DNA of 64,000 bases. It comes from Bolinopsis microptera. Lineage: Eukaryota > Ctenophora > Tentaculata > Lobata > Bolinopsidae. How positions within the stretch are numbered: position 1 is the first letter of the stretch; the number at the start of each line of letters is the position of its first letter. A program made the position numbers and the translations under genes. Below, piece after piece: positions 10,201 through 21,300 of this stretch. The notes beneath the pieces were generated by a model. It was not told the origin of the DNA and did no database searches. It saw only the letters and a list, made by a program, of their open reading frames with translations. The stretch is from contig NC_087072.1 in NCBI RefSeq assembly GCF_026151205.1, positions 11,012,169-11,076,168 of the forward strand, read 5' to 3'.

Positions 10201-13200
10201 TAAAAATGCCCCTTTTATCGACCCAAGTTGCCAGAGAGATCAATTACAGAATGCAGTTTAATTTTATTTGCAGGAGAACCTGCAAATTTGTACAATTTTA
10301 GAATTATGCAACGGAGCCTGGCCATATTTAATGTTGCTGGTATAGTACGCGACAAGAGCGTTGTTCCAACAACAAGATACAAGGGCAGGTCTCTCCCGCA
10401 AGTTGGGATGGCCTGAGGTGCTTATCTCCTTTTCAGTAACCCTAAGCCACTCTGTGCCGAGGCACTCTACTAGCTCAAGCTGTAGGGGGGTTAGTCCTAC
10501 GAGCCAGAGAGGGTGTATCACCAGCCGAAGCTGTACCAAATCACAGCTTGGTAACTGTCGTTTCAGCTCACTTTAATGCGCACTACTGTAGGCTAGACTC
10601 CTATTTATATTCACTTCTATTCGAAAATTGTCCAATCGGATACTCCAGCTACGTTATTGAACAGCATTCATTTTACGAGCTCAGCTCCTCGACCTGTACA
10701 TGAATATGATTATGTAATCATGATTGGATTCTCAGAATTATAAATAAATAATTATATGTCTCTATCTTACTATATATAAAGCGAGACGATATATATGGAT
10801 GTGTTTATCCGTACCATTTTACTGACACCACGGCATCAACTTTAACGCAACTTTCCGCAAAAACCGTAAAAGATATACAACTGATACGTTTTTGACTGGG
10901 TCAAATGCTTTAATGGCCTCCAAATCAGCATGAAAAAATAAAAAATTGGCCAAGGAATAGGAGTTTTAGAGCCCAAAATTTGAACCCCCAAGTGGTGTCA
11001 AAAACGCGAATTAAATAGGTAATAATAATATAGTACGACTTCATAACAAAGCAAGAAAGACCGCCCAGAAGAAAGAAAGGAAAAAGATGAAAGAGAATAG
11101 CTCCAAACTCTTTAGAAAAAACCCTTATGAGTATGGTAAGAAACTGCTCACGAAGGAAGAGACTAAAGATAAAGAGCCTGAGTTCGACAGTGAAGAAGCA
11201 TCTAAGTTCTTTGAAAAGGAGTACAAAGATGATGACCGAGAGCGTGACTATGTAAACCCCTCAGGACTGAAAGACCTTGACAAACCTAATTGGATCTGCA
11301 GTACAGCGCCACCCACATGGGATGAATTCCACCTAAAGCTTAAGTCAAGGAGAAATAAGTCAGCACCTGGGTCGAATGGTGTCAACTACCTGATCTACAA
11401 GAAGTGTCGAACTTTCAGTCACCATCTACACCATCTGATATGCAGGATTTGGAAAACAGGAGTTGTCCCCCCACAGTGGAAGGTGGGAGTGAGTACATTA
11501 ATTCCTAAAACGGATGATCTAAAAGATCCTGGCAAGTTTCGTAACATCACACTCCAAAACTGTAGTGGGAAGCTGTTCTTTGCCATCTGGGGAGACCGTG
11601 TACTTGAGCACATGACACGAAATCTGTTCATTGACACCTCAGTACAGAAAGGTTTCATGAAGAAAACCCCTGGTTGCCTAGAACACACTCAAGCCCTCCT
11701 TGAAGAGATTAAAGATGCTAAAAGCCACAGAAGACAAGTCCACGTGATCTGGATTGACCTTATGAATGCGTATGGGAGAGTCCCGCACAGCCTTATTATC
11801 TATGCCCTACGCCGGTACCACCTACCTGAAAGCTTCATTAAGCTTATAATTGAGTATTATGGAAGCCTCAGTGTCCTAGTTAAGTGCAGGAAATGGACAT
11901 CCAGAACATTCTGGTATGAGCTAGGCCTGTTCCAGGGAGACCCACTGTCCGTGATCCTGTTCCTTATAGTATTCAACATCCTACTGGAACTTCTAGCTGT
12001 ACTGTGCAGTCAAGTTGGGTATGAGCCAAGCTTCAGTGATAGCAAGACCTCAAAGAAAGCATTTGCTGATGACCTAACCCTGCTGTCGAAGAGCGAGAAG
12101 GAGATGAAGAAGATGTTGAAGGTAGTAGAAGAGATCCTGGACTGGTCGAAGAAAATGAAGGCTAAACCATCGAAGTGCCTGTCTATGTCTATGAAATGTA
12201 CTGGAGGAAAGTACAATATGATGCAGAGTTTGTACTAAGCGAACAACAGGTGCCGTCCATTATCCAAGCACCAATGAAGTTCCTAGGAATGTACATGTAT
12301 GTAGATCTTGAGGTGAAGGAAATTCGGTCCATGATTAAGAAGAAGTTAGAGGACCTTTTGGAAACAACGTCTAATGATGAAATCACTGGTCCAATGAAGG
12401 CGTGGGTGTATAACCACCTCATCATTAGTAAGATGTCATGGGGGTTTACTGTTTATAACCTACCCATCACATTTGTGAGAGAGCTTGAGGCACTGTGTAA
12501 CAGATACCTTAAGAAGTGGCTAGGGATTGCGCATCCTTGCACCACCACCGTCCTCTACAGGAGTAGAGACCAGAAAGGATTGCAGCTGAAAAACATCTGC
12601 ACTGAGTACAAAGTCATCCAACTTATTAAGGGACACCAACTTTGTAACTCAAGTGACCCCTACATCAAAAAAGTGTACTCTAACCATAAGGCTATTGCAG
12701 ACACACAGAAGATGTGGTCTTATCCCAAAGAGCTGAAAGACCGTCAGCGCCAACTTTACTTCCAAGAGTTAGTTGGAAAACCTGCAGTTGGTACAACTGG
12801 CCTCGGGTATGGGACAAGATATGAGGACACATCAGAGAGGAAACTGCTAACCAACATGGTGAGGACCTTTGATGAAGAGACACTTATTTGTTCACTTTTT
12901 GACAAAAAGCGGCAAAACCTCTTTCTCACATGGGAAAATACAATGACATTTGACACCACGTGGAATAACCTGATCTATCAACTTAGTCCGTAACTGTTAA
13001 AGTTTCATGTCAATGCTATCCATGACACTGCGTCAACACCTAGCAACCTAAAGCTTTGGAATAAAGCCGTTTCAGGAAACTGTAAACTCTGCAGCAAACA
13101 AGGGACACTCAATCATATCCTCACGTTCTGCAAGGTTGCACTGAGACAGGGACGTTTCAACTGGCGCAATGATCAGGTCCTACGTGAAATCATGAAGACT

Positions 13201-16200
13201 GTTTCATCACAGATTGAAGAGTTTAATTCCGACATCGCCAAGGAATCGAAGAGGGCACCGTCGGTCTTTCACAAGGCAGGCAATAAGCGCGAGAAGGTTA
13301 CCTTAGCTGACCCAACTCATTATAAGACCAAAAGATATTTCTTTTCAGATGCCAACGACTGGAAGATAATATTTGATGAGGATGAGAGACAGAGGAACTT
13401 CCCGCAGCACATTGCAGCTACACCACTAAGACCTGATGTAGTGATCTATTCAGATAAAGCAAAGAAGGTTTATCTAATGGAGCTGACTTGTGGAAATGAA
13501 CAGAACTTTGCTGATCAAGAGAAGCGAAAGATGAAGAGATATCAGCAGCTGACAGAAGAGATAGAAGCCAACGGATGGGCTTGCAAGCTCCAGACAGTAG
13601 AAGTGGGAGCTCGAGGCATTTACAACTATAGCCTCCCAACCTTTATGAACCACCTGAACGTAAACAACAAAGAGAAGAAGAAGGCCTGCATGAAGATCGC
13701 TGAGATCAGCCTGAGGGCATCGTATACCATCTATTTGTCCAGAAACAATACCATATGGACAGATGATTGGGAGTTAGTCAAGAGACCAGTAATAGCATAG
13801 TAGGAGCGTAGAATGTTTGGGCCCAGAAAAACATGTTTAATACCGCTATGAACCCGTCATAAGCCGGGGACTACTATGAAAATGATGATGCTGTGTTGTT
13901 GAAAGACCTTCGACCAATCAAAGATGTGCCTCATCACGCCAAGCAGTTATGCTTGTAGGTGAATACTGAATATACACTTATAGAGTACAACAACTTTATA
14001 ACACTCCTTAGTCTCTTGAGTCTTGACACTATTTTAGGGTTATACGGGGGGGGGGGGGGGCAAGTGGATATTTGTAGATATTTGGATAATGTCATCCACT
14101 TTTTTCGTGAATCATCCATTACAATAATCTACAAATATCTACATTTATCTACAAAAAATGTATATCTCAAATATGTGCCCAGAAATTCTACTGAATTTTT
14201 GGAGATAAATGTATAAATTTGTAGAATTTGTAGAATTTTCGTGAATTATCCATTGACAATAATCTACAAATATCTACATTTATCTACAAAAAATGTAATC
14301 TCAAATATGTGCCCAGAAATTCTACTGAATTTTTGGAGATAAATGTATAAATTTGTAGAATGTCATCCACTTTTTTCGTGGATTATCCATTCTACATTAA
14401 TCTACAAATATCTACAAATATCCACTTGGCCCCCCCCCCCCCCCCCTATACGGGTTCCTGCTTTGCTCTAGAGATAAATATTCAGGGAAGGCTAGATATA
14501 ATGTTACTGCCCACTTATCAGTTATCCCAACTAAATGTCGCCATTAATATGGAATGTTTCCCTTGGCATCCCTAAGAGGGAACCCCAATGGAGAGCGTAT
14601 CCTGCTAAGTAACGAAGCTCAGTTTGGATTAAACCTAAACTTAACGCCATTTAACACTACTTCCCAGCTGGCTGGAGAATAATGTTGAATGGCCACCCTC
14701 AGCTTACCTCACTCTCTTCAAGGGCCACTAACAGCTCATTCATGACTGTCATTAACGCATTGTCATAAGTCCTTCTCTGCTCACGCAGTAGATCTTTAAA
14801 TGTAGCGCTCTGGGCTGAAAACATCCTCAGTACCTGCGGGGTAAGCTATGTGAGCACTCAGTTCTCACATAGGGGATTTGATCCGGGCCGGTACTATCTA
14901 TCCCGTGTTAAAGTGGGAAATGATTCTCCGCCCAAACCTAGTAAACAACAGTTAATGATTAAGCCATAAGACCTTCTATGTCTTTCACCCTAAAATTAAG
15001 TTTTAAAGTTCTACACATTAGATCACCTCTCTATGATTATATCGTCTGGGACTCTGACTTATCCTCATGACATTCTGGGACTCAAAACTCAACTAACCTC
15101 CTCCCTAGTTATTTGGGACTCCATGAGTTCCAGTTCCAGGTCTTCTTCATTGTTTTCACCATCAGGTTCCATCTCCACCAGCTCCTCCACCTCCATCGTC
15201 TCCCCGGGCTGTCCTCCCTCCATTTTCACTGTCTGTAAACAAGCTTTAACTTTTATCATATCAACGGCAAATAGCAAATGTAGGCCATTTTTAATTTTCA
15301 TATCGGAAGCTTTTCTGCATACAGCAGATAATCTCCAAAAGATGTATTCAATTCGCAAAAATATCCGAACTCAATCAATTCATTAGGTTGCTTCGCCAAT
15401 AGAATCGAGAAGAGCTACCAATGCAGTATGGACAATTAATTTATGGCTTTCTAGATTTACTGCGATTGGCAAAAGACACCGCAGATCACCTAATATGGCT
15501 GTCTTTTATTCACTAAATTTTTTGCCGTCCCAGGGGAAATCTATCATTCGAGTTTTCTGGGACTGTTACGTAGAAATTCAGATATTTCTTATATCGACCC
15601 TCAGATCCCATATTTGCTGATTTCCACGGAATTGCGGTGGTAAACTGCTGGGTCGCGTAGAGACTAGAGCTTGATTTTGTGGTTCAGCCACAGTGGCGTA
15701 ACGAAGCTGAAGAGCCCCGCCGACCCCGCTGTGCGGGGGGGGGGGGGGGGCAATGCAGGGGGCGCCAAATCGTCGTTTTAATGTGGGACAATTTTGAAAA
15801 ACTTAACTTCGGTACTAGCAAAACTGCGCGTTTTGCTCTAGGGACACAGGCGTATCCTCTAAAATCATCTAATTTGTCCAATTTTAGGGAGGCGCCGACA
15901 GGGGGCGCTTTTTAAGCGGGGTTGGGCGCCAACAAGCAACGTTACGCCACTGTTCAGCCATGGACTTGAGTCTAGCATATTTAATGAATTGAATGATATC
16001 TTAATGATATCTTTGGTAGTGGTCTAAATGATTAAAAAATATCAATTCAATTAGGTCGCGTCCGAAGCTGGGTTATCATATTTATATTTCATTGCGTTCA
16101 ATAAGCATCGGTGTATGGTTTGAGTATCACACTATCACTTCCAAAATGACGATTGTATCAATACGACCAGCAGGATAATTTTCTAGGTCTGTTTTTAAAT

Positions 16201-17320
16201 TCTATTGCTATCTCAAACCTTCTTCCGTCTGAAGAATCGTCGCTTTTTCTTTTTTATCTTCCCATATCAGCGTTTAAGTCAGCTGCAAAGTCTTTCTGGT
16301 TTTCAGGAGCATACACCTGATTATTATTAATGTCATAAGTTATGACTCATAAGTTGATGTTGGGTTCAAATGGCATTAGGAGTACAAGTTATTGTTTCAG
16401 TATATTGCTATCTGCGTACGTTATCGCCATGATGTCTGTGAGAGATAGAAAATTAAATACGTTCTGATCTCGAAGTCACCCTTTTTTAGTGTTTCTTGCG
16501 ACCAATTACCTATCTATAGTTATTTTAGTATCCCTAATTGAAAATGTGTCCTAAACTAAATTTTCGGCACTAAAGATTAGATACAGACAAATGTTAAATT
16601 TGTGATTAGAATTTTCGTTCATACTCAAACTGTACCCACTTTTTCTTCCAAAAGAGCAAGTCGTTCGTGGTGATTCCTCACTACCTCACCGATAGGGACA
16701 CCTAAAGTTCTTTGAGTAACAGCCGCCGCATCGATCCTGCTTACTGCATTTTCACTCTGTTCCGATGGAGCTTGATCATCATCTGCATGTGAACTCACCA
16801 TGGAACCTTGAGTACCACCCCTTGGTACAGTACCCCCTCTGGTAACCGTACCTCCTCTGGTAACCGTACCTCCCCTAGGTACAGCACCTCCCCTAGTAAC
16901 GCTACCTCCCCTAGTAACGGTACCTCTAGGTGCTGTCCCTCCACGTGTTGCAGTGGGTCCTCCTCGTGCTGCAGCAGCAGACACAGCTCCTCCCCTAGAG
17001 GACACAGGGCCACCTCGACTAGGGAGGGTGCTACCCCGGATAGGTGCGGCTCCTCCACGCCCCGCGCCGCTCCCTGGGGGCAGGGTTGCGGCCCTCTTTA
17101 AATCTCCTCCCCCTCCTCCTCGCGAAGAGGCTGGAAGTGTAGACCCTCGAGTGGATGCTTGTCCTGACATTAGCTCGGCAATTAGGCTTTCGTTATACTG
17201 GTTTGCTATGAAACGAATAAATGAGTGTTCAAAGTGTGTTATGGCAATGTGTTTCACTCCTGTCTTGTCTGAAAAGCCGGAAATAATAGCGTCTGTGTTC
17301 ACATAACTTGTTGTAAGCAT
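7204..17320 (-). CDS. RGG-repeat, acidic coiled-coil protein, 7 exons
   Basis: Seven exons with continuous phase: 17320-16640, 15232-15098, 14833-14708, 9873-9754, 9313-9108, 7776-7684 and 7438-7204 (TGA), 1596 nt, 531 aa. Residues about 60-160 are a Gly/Arg-rich region with an octad-like TRGGTV repeat. Exon 1 ends in VVRNHHERLALLEEK, an apparent coiled coil. Exons 2-4 hold an acidic segment (EEDLELELME) and heptad-like helices (TFKDLLREQRRTYDNAL; NTLEERVAHLELDLERHK). Exon 5 has two related acidic modules (LGWFSSKKEEEEEE and FTKIFSSEKKAEEEE). The last exon has a 10-residue duplication TSGHGKPGAR and a basic RGRGRK end. I do not recognise the family; an RNA- or cytoskeleton-linked scaffold is only a guess. 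The start at 17320 is chosen because the frame is open; ATG 17170 (MSGQASTRG) is an alternative. Donors include GTAAGC, GTTAGT and GTAAGA, with weaker GTGGGT after exons 1 and 5. Confidence 0.7.
7300..7360. repeat. 30-bp coding tandem duplication
   Basis: Two perfect 30-bp copies in the last exon of the RGG-repeat gene encode TSGHGKPGAR twice. The length is a multiple of three, so the frame is kept. Identity at the DNA level suggests a recent duplication. Confidence 0.85.
8770..8883 (+). repeat. Dispersed repeat copy 2 with heptamer tail
   Basis: Partner of 6058-6140. After the shared ~80 bp it continues as ataaagtg and then three copies of gtcttga. The AATAAA-like stretch followed by short tandem units resembles the 3' end of a LINE or SINE, but no body is attached. 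It lies in the intron between exons 5 and 6 of the RGG-repeat gene. Confidence 0.5.
10771..10990 (+). mobile_element. Possible Helitron-like 5' fragment
   Basis: Begins tctatcttactatatataa, then gcgagacg and tgtgtttatccg. A TC-start followed by a TATATAAAG-type run resembles Helitron/Helentron 5' ends known from animals. No RepHel coding or 3' hairpin-CTRR end is visible, and the segment abuts the 5'-truncated R2-like element. The call rests on resemblance only. Confidence 0.25.
11014..13800 (+). pseudogene. R2-type non-LTR retrotransposon, 5'-truncated and broken
   Basis: One ancestral polyprotein is split in three. The first part is open from about 11014 (first Met 11087) to 12238, the second is 12175-12990, and the third continues in the same frame to 13800. 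The RT domain shows SAPGSNGVNYLIYKK, WKVGVSTLIPK, IDLMNAYGRVPH, LGLFQGDPLS and the catalytic FADD (about residue 325), then the thumb. The C-terminus has a CX2CX7HX4C knuckle (13093-13137) and a restriction-like endonuclease: RPDVVIYSDKAKKV followed by LMELT (PD-X14-E). This architecture defines the R2/CRE-type group, which nicks a target site and primes reverse transcription there. Breaks: a 1-nt loss (or 2-nt gain) near 12215-12225 and an in-frame TAA at 12991-12993. The N-terminal zinc fingers are absent. It lies antisense in the 4.8-kb intron 3 of the RGG-repeat gene, not in rDNA. Confidence 0.92.
14046..14446. mobile_element. 401-bp MITE with poly-G termini, TSD TATAC
   Basis: Termini are G15 (14046-14060) and C17 (14430-14446). 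Inward of them is a TIR, caagtggatatttgtagata at the left and its complement at the right, extending into an atccacttttttcgtg block also found at both ends. The element is flanked by TATAC on both sides (14041-14045 and 14447-14451). Internally a ~135-bp segment is tandemly duplicated (14108-14225 and 14243-14360). It has no coding capacity and lies in intron 3 of the RGG-repeat gene. Confidence 0.8.
15691..15952. mobile_element. 262-bp hAT-type MITE, 8-bp TSD
   Basis: TIRs CAGTGGCGTAACG and its exact complement bound the element. The 8-bp duplication TTCAGCCA flanks it on both sides (15683-15690 and 15953-15960). An 8-bp TSD together with CAGTG...CACTG ends identifies the hAT superfamily. 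It is non-autonomous with no transposase. It contains a G16 run (15735-15750) and GC-rich subterminal blocks. It sits in intron 1 of the RGG-repeat gene (between 16640 and 15232). Confidence 0.92.
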
Positions 17321-18331
17321 GGTATGGTTAAGACTTGGATATCACATGCGTTAACGTGGTTAATTTGAGAAAGGACCTGTTGGCAAAACGCATTTTAGCC
17401 GCAAATTGAGTTTTTGAAATGGGAAAATTGGAAGTGCACATCAATTTCAGAAGATTTAGGTTCCCTCCAGTTTGACTGAACTGTGTTGTTATGATGCTCC
17501 TCCCAGTTCTCACACACGTGGACATGGAGTAAATTTATAAAACGACCATCCGAGAAGCCTAAGAAGACATGAAGCACCTCAAGTTTTTAGTCCCTAATTC
17601 GGATCACTACTTGATTTGATTGTCTGCTAGACAGCTGGCTGCGACCCTCCTGCCTAGTTTAATGATGTTCGTCTCCCGGTGGTTCAACTCGTATAAACTT
17701 TGGATTAAAAAACATTCCCACTGTTTGATCCTTAATTAAATTCGGGTTAGATCGTACTTAGGAGTCGACTGGGTACCCTGCCAAGCTCGGTTAGTCATTA
17801 GTGATAATGACTTAGAGATTTGGGACTACTGTTTATTAGACAGATAAGAGACTTGTATTGAAACGGTAAAACATAAAAGTAAAACAAAGAAATTAAAAAA
17901 ACGCAAAGCATCATTAAATTATTTAAATTCTGACACAGCAAAGCAATATTATCATGCCAAAATACCTTTAATGCATTTCGGCTGTTCAGGCATCATACTA
18001 TTTACAGTTAAAAATCAACATCGTCCTAGAAAGTTTCTAGTTTCATTGGACCTCTTTCTCCTCGAGTGTTCTGGGCCACCGGATATTCGCAACATAAATA
18101 ATTAAATAACCTAAATATATTTACGCACAACTAACGCCGGAATGTTTTTACTTATTTTCAGCTGTAGAACTTGAATTGTTCGGTGTAGCAAGCCACTACT
18201 GCTGTATCCTTCATCGGTCGGCCAGCTGTGGTGTGTATACATCGTACCATTGCGGGGAACACCCCTGCAGCCCAGTATTGTAGTAGAGTTATACTATCTG
18301 AATCTACTGTCTCATATCGTGAGAATCAGTC

Positions 18332-21300
18332 CTAGTCGTCTTCCTCCTCTTTTTCTTCTTCAGGGGAAGTTTGTTTTTGCGGGAAGAGGTCCTCAAGTGC
18401 GGTCTTGGTTATGAGGGTTTCCTTCGCATCTAGATTTTTCAGCTCTCAGCTCTATTCTTTCGAATAAGTTAGTGTTCGTGAGGATTAGCACGAGGTATGT
18501 AATCTCCACTAGCTGTCTCCAAGAGTATCTAAAACTCTCATGAACTTCCTCCTCATCTTGGGCCTCTCGTGTCTGTCTAGCACTGAAAAAGTAAAGACAC
18601 GTTAGTGGGGAACACTTTATATTTACAACTTATGGAAACCTTCATGGCGCAGTGCTGCATGTTTTTACGGGACGGCAATGAAAAAATCGTGCTGAAAACT
18701 TAAAATTTTCGCTTAGAACTTACAATTCCGCCTCAGAATTGAGTTTTTAAAACTATTGGCGTGACCTTTTGTCAAGTTTTCCCAAGGATTTGACATGATA
18801 GTTAAAAAGTGTACATAACACAATATATAGTAAATAAGTTGGTACTTACTTAATAATTCATTAGATTTATCTAAGACATCCTCCATTTTATTAATGTTAT
18901 CGGCTAATCCCGATAGCTCGTTACTCATTGCTTCCATCTCATACGCAACGTCTCGTGGAAAATCTTCTGAAAATAGGGCTTTGTTAATGAATGTTCCACA
19001 AAGTTCTAGCTATTACACTTTTTTATTCTATATTTACATGTCGTAAATGTTACGATGTTATTATTGTAATGTCAAACGTGACAAATACTGATTAGTTTTC
19101 ACGAAAAGTGTCCGATCAAAGGGCTAAGATGGAGCAAAATGAGCATATAATTTAGTTTATGTAATTTCTATGCCGGACAGGATGTTGAAGACAGCGAGTT
19201 CTCGTTTAATGACAGAACTTAGACCGGTTTATACGATCATGAGCCGTGCTTCATTTTTTCGCGGCATGATAAAACATCGTCATACTAAAGCCACTTTAGC
19301 TGTACACGTACGCATCGATTCCCAGTATGGGCAGTAACAAAATCGCACATACGACCATGACAGAGACGTTACTTGGCGGAGGGATGGGTTTATTGCATGT
19401 TTGTTTTACCACGTGACACCCAGGTGTGGTTTGCAGAGGTGTCACTAGGCAACAAACAAACAAAACGTGCATCACCTCCCCATCTGTTGCTCACAAATCC
19501 CACATCTAGCAGAAAAGTGCGGGAAAGTGTGCAGGGAACGCGGCAACTAGACAGCGTCTGAGTATATCTATAAGTGGGTGATACAAGTAAAGTATTTGGA
19601 AGTATAAACTTACCATGTGAGTCGGTGTCAGGAGATTCCGGGATTCTATCTGGTATCTCTAGTTTTCTGAAGGTGGTCACCCTTACGCTCTCGTCATCAA
19701 ATATGTCTAAGTAGTTGGTGTCACTCATTATCACACAGGATATGGATTTCTGGAATTCTCCGCATAACTCCCAAGCTCCTTCCAATACCTGGAAATAGTT
19801 TGTTGGTGAGTGCCGGGTTTATCATTATCTGTAAAACTCAATTGCTCAATAGTATTATAGTATTAGTATGGTATGGCTATGCAATTAACGAAATTCTTGG
19901 GGCCTGTAAATACTTTTGTAAATATTTGCATTTTGTACGCTTGAAGCCTTACAATTGCATGAACGGGCCAGTTGATGTTGTCCAAAATTTAATGAGTCAG
20001 AATTGGTTAATTTCATTGGCAATGAAATGGTCCACCGCCCTAATTATGTGCATTGTGCAAACGCTTTTAAAATATCCAGAAGTTTCCTACGTCAGCACTG
20101 AAGTTTAAACAACACGTGATGCAACACAACTAATGTTCAAACATTTTTCAGGCTCCTGCGTCACTTTCAACTTATGTTAAAGTTCCAGGAACTGGAGGTT
20201 CCGTTATATTTTTAGGCCCTTTCTTCTATATAAAGTTTGTCAGGTGTCAGGTTGTCAAGGCAATATATTTTTAATTTTTGTCAGTTGAAGGGTTAAACTC
20301 TTCCTGATTTAAAAGTTATCGTAACACGTGGAGGGGGATTTGTTTTATCGTAACACGGGTTGCTGAACATTGAGCAATGAAACTGGCGCCACAAATTTAA
20401 TCTCACATGAGCAATATTTACTATTATTAATTATTATACTTGCTAAAATAGTGGAAGTATCCGTCAATTCACGTCAGAAAGTTGTTAATATTGCTGCCGT
20501 AATTTTCGCACGTAAGGTTAATAAAACTTAGTGACTATGTTAATACAAATGTTATTGTTAGTGGTACAATTCAACTTACTTCGATATAATTAGAATGGGA
20601 GACTATTAGGTATTCGGGAGCGTTGAATGATTTTCGCCCGTTGGTAAAAGTAAGACATCTTGCGTCTCTGCAGATCTTCAGTCTAGGTCCTGAAAGATAA
20701 ACCGGGTCAGATGAGCTGTTGTAAACGCAATTCGGCTTAATCTTAATCTTACTTTCTGATGACAAAGCGCAATTACGATCAGTATAGCCGACTACTGCGG
20801 TGTTCCGATCTAACTGATGAAATGTTAAAATGAAGCGTCTTCTGGTCTCTACTCTTGAGCAGATCTCTTAATTACGAAAGCTTTAAAAGATACCAATAAT
20901 CATTCTTTAAATATTTCCCAATTTTACTTTTTAAAGTTATCAACTCCACGTCAACATTACAATTATTCAGTAAAGTGTATCGTAGTAGTACTCCAGATAT
21001 ATCAAGATAAGAGATTGAGAACTAGACTTACGTGGAGGGGGGAAGTCGAAAGTAAGGGCTGCTGGGGATCTGTGGTCATCTAACATGGCTCGCTCGGCCC
21101 TGTTGTCCCTGGGCCTCTTGTTCTTCTTGCATCGGCACCTCTTTTGTTTCTTTTGTTCTGATGATGATGAGGCATCAGCTCCTGAGTTCCTCTTTCTATT
21201 CCTTCCTCGACCTCTGTTTTTCTTTGAGCTCTGTGGGTGGTAATGCGGTTAGAACAAGCTTTTGTCACCCTCCCACAAGTAGCAGCTACTCAACTCATGA

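Noticed and set aside
10264-10576. Overlapping ORFs on both strands near 10.4 kb
   Set aside because: No splice support or family motif; the GC-richer segment may be an unidentified repeat but I could not define its ends.
16795-17306. Several long ORFs on both strands over the RGG tract
   Set aside because: Low-complexity GC-rich repeats stay open in many frames; only the minus frame with the RGG repeats joins correctly to exon 2.
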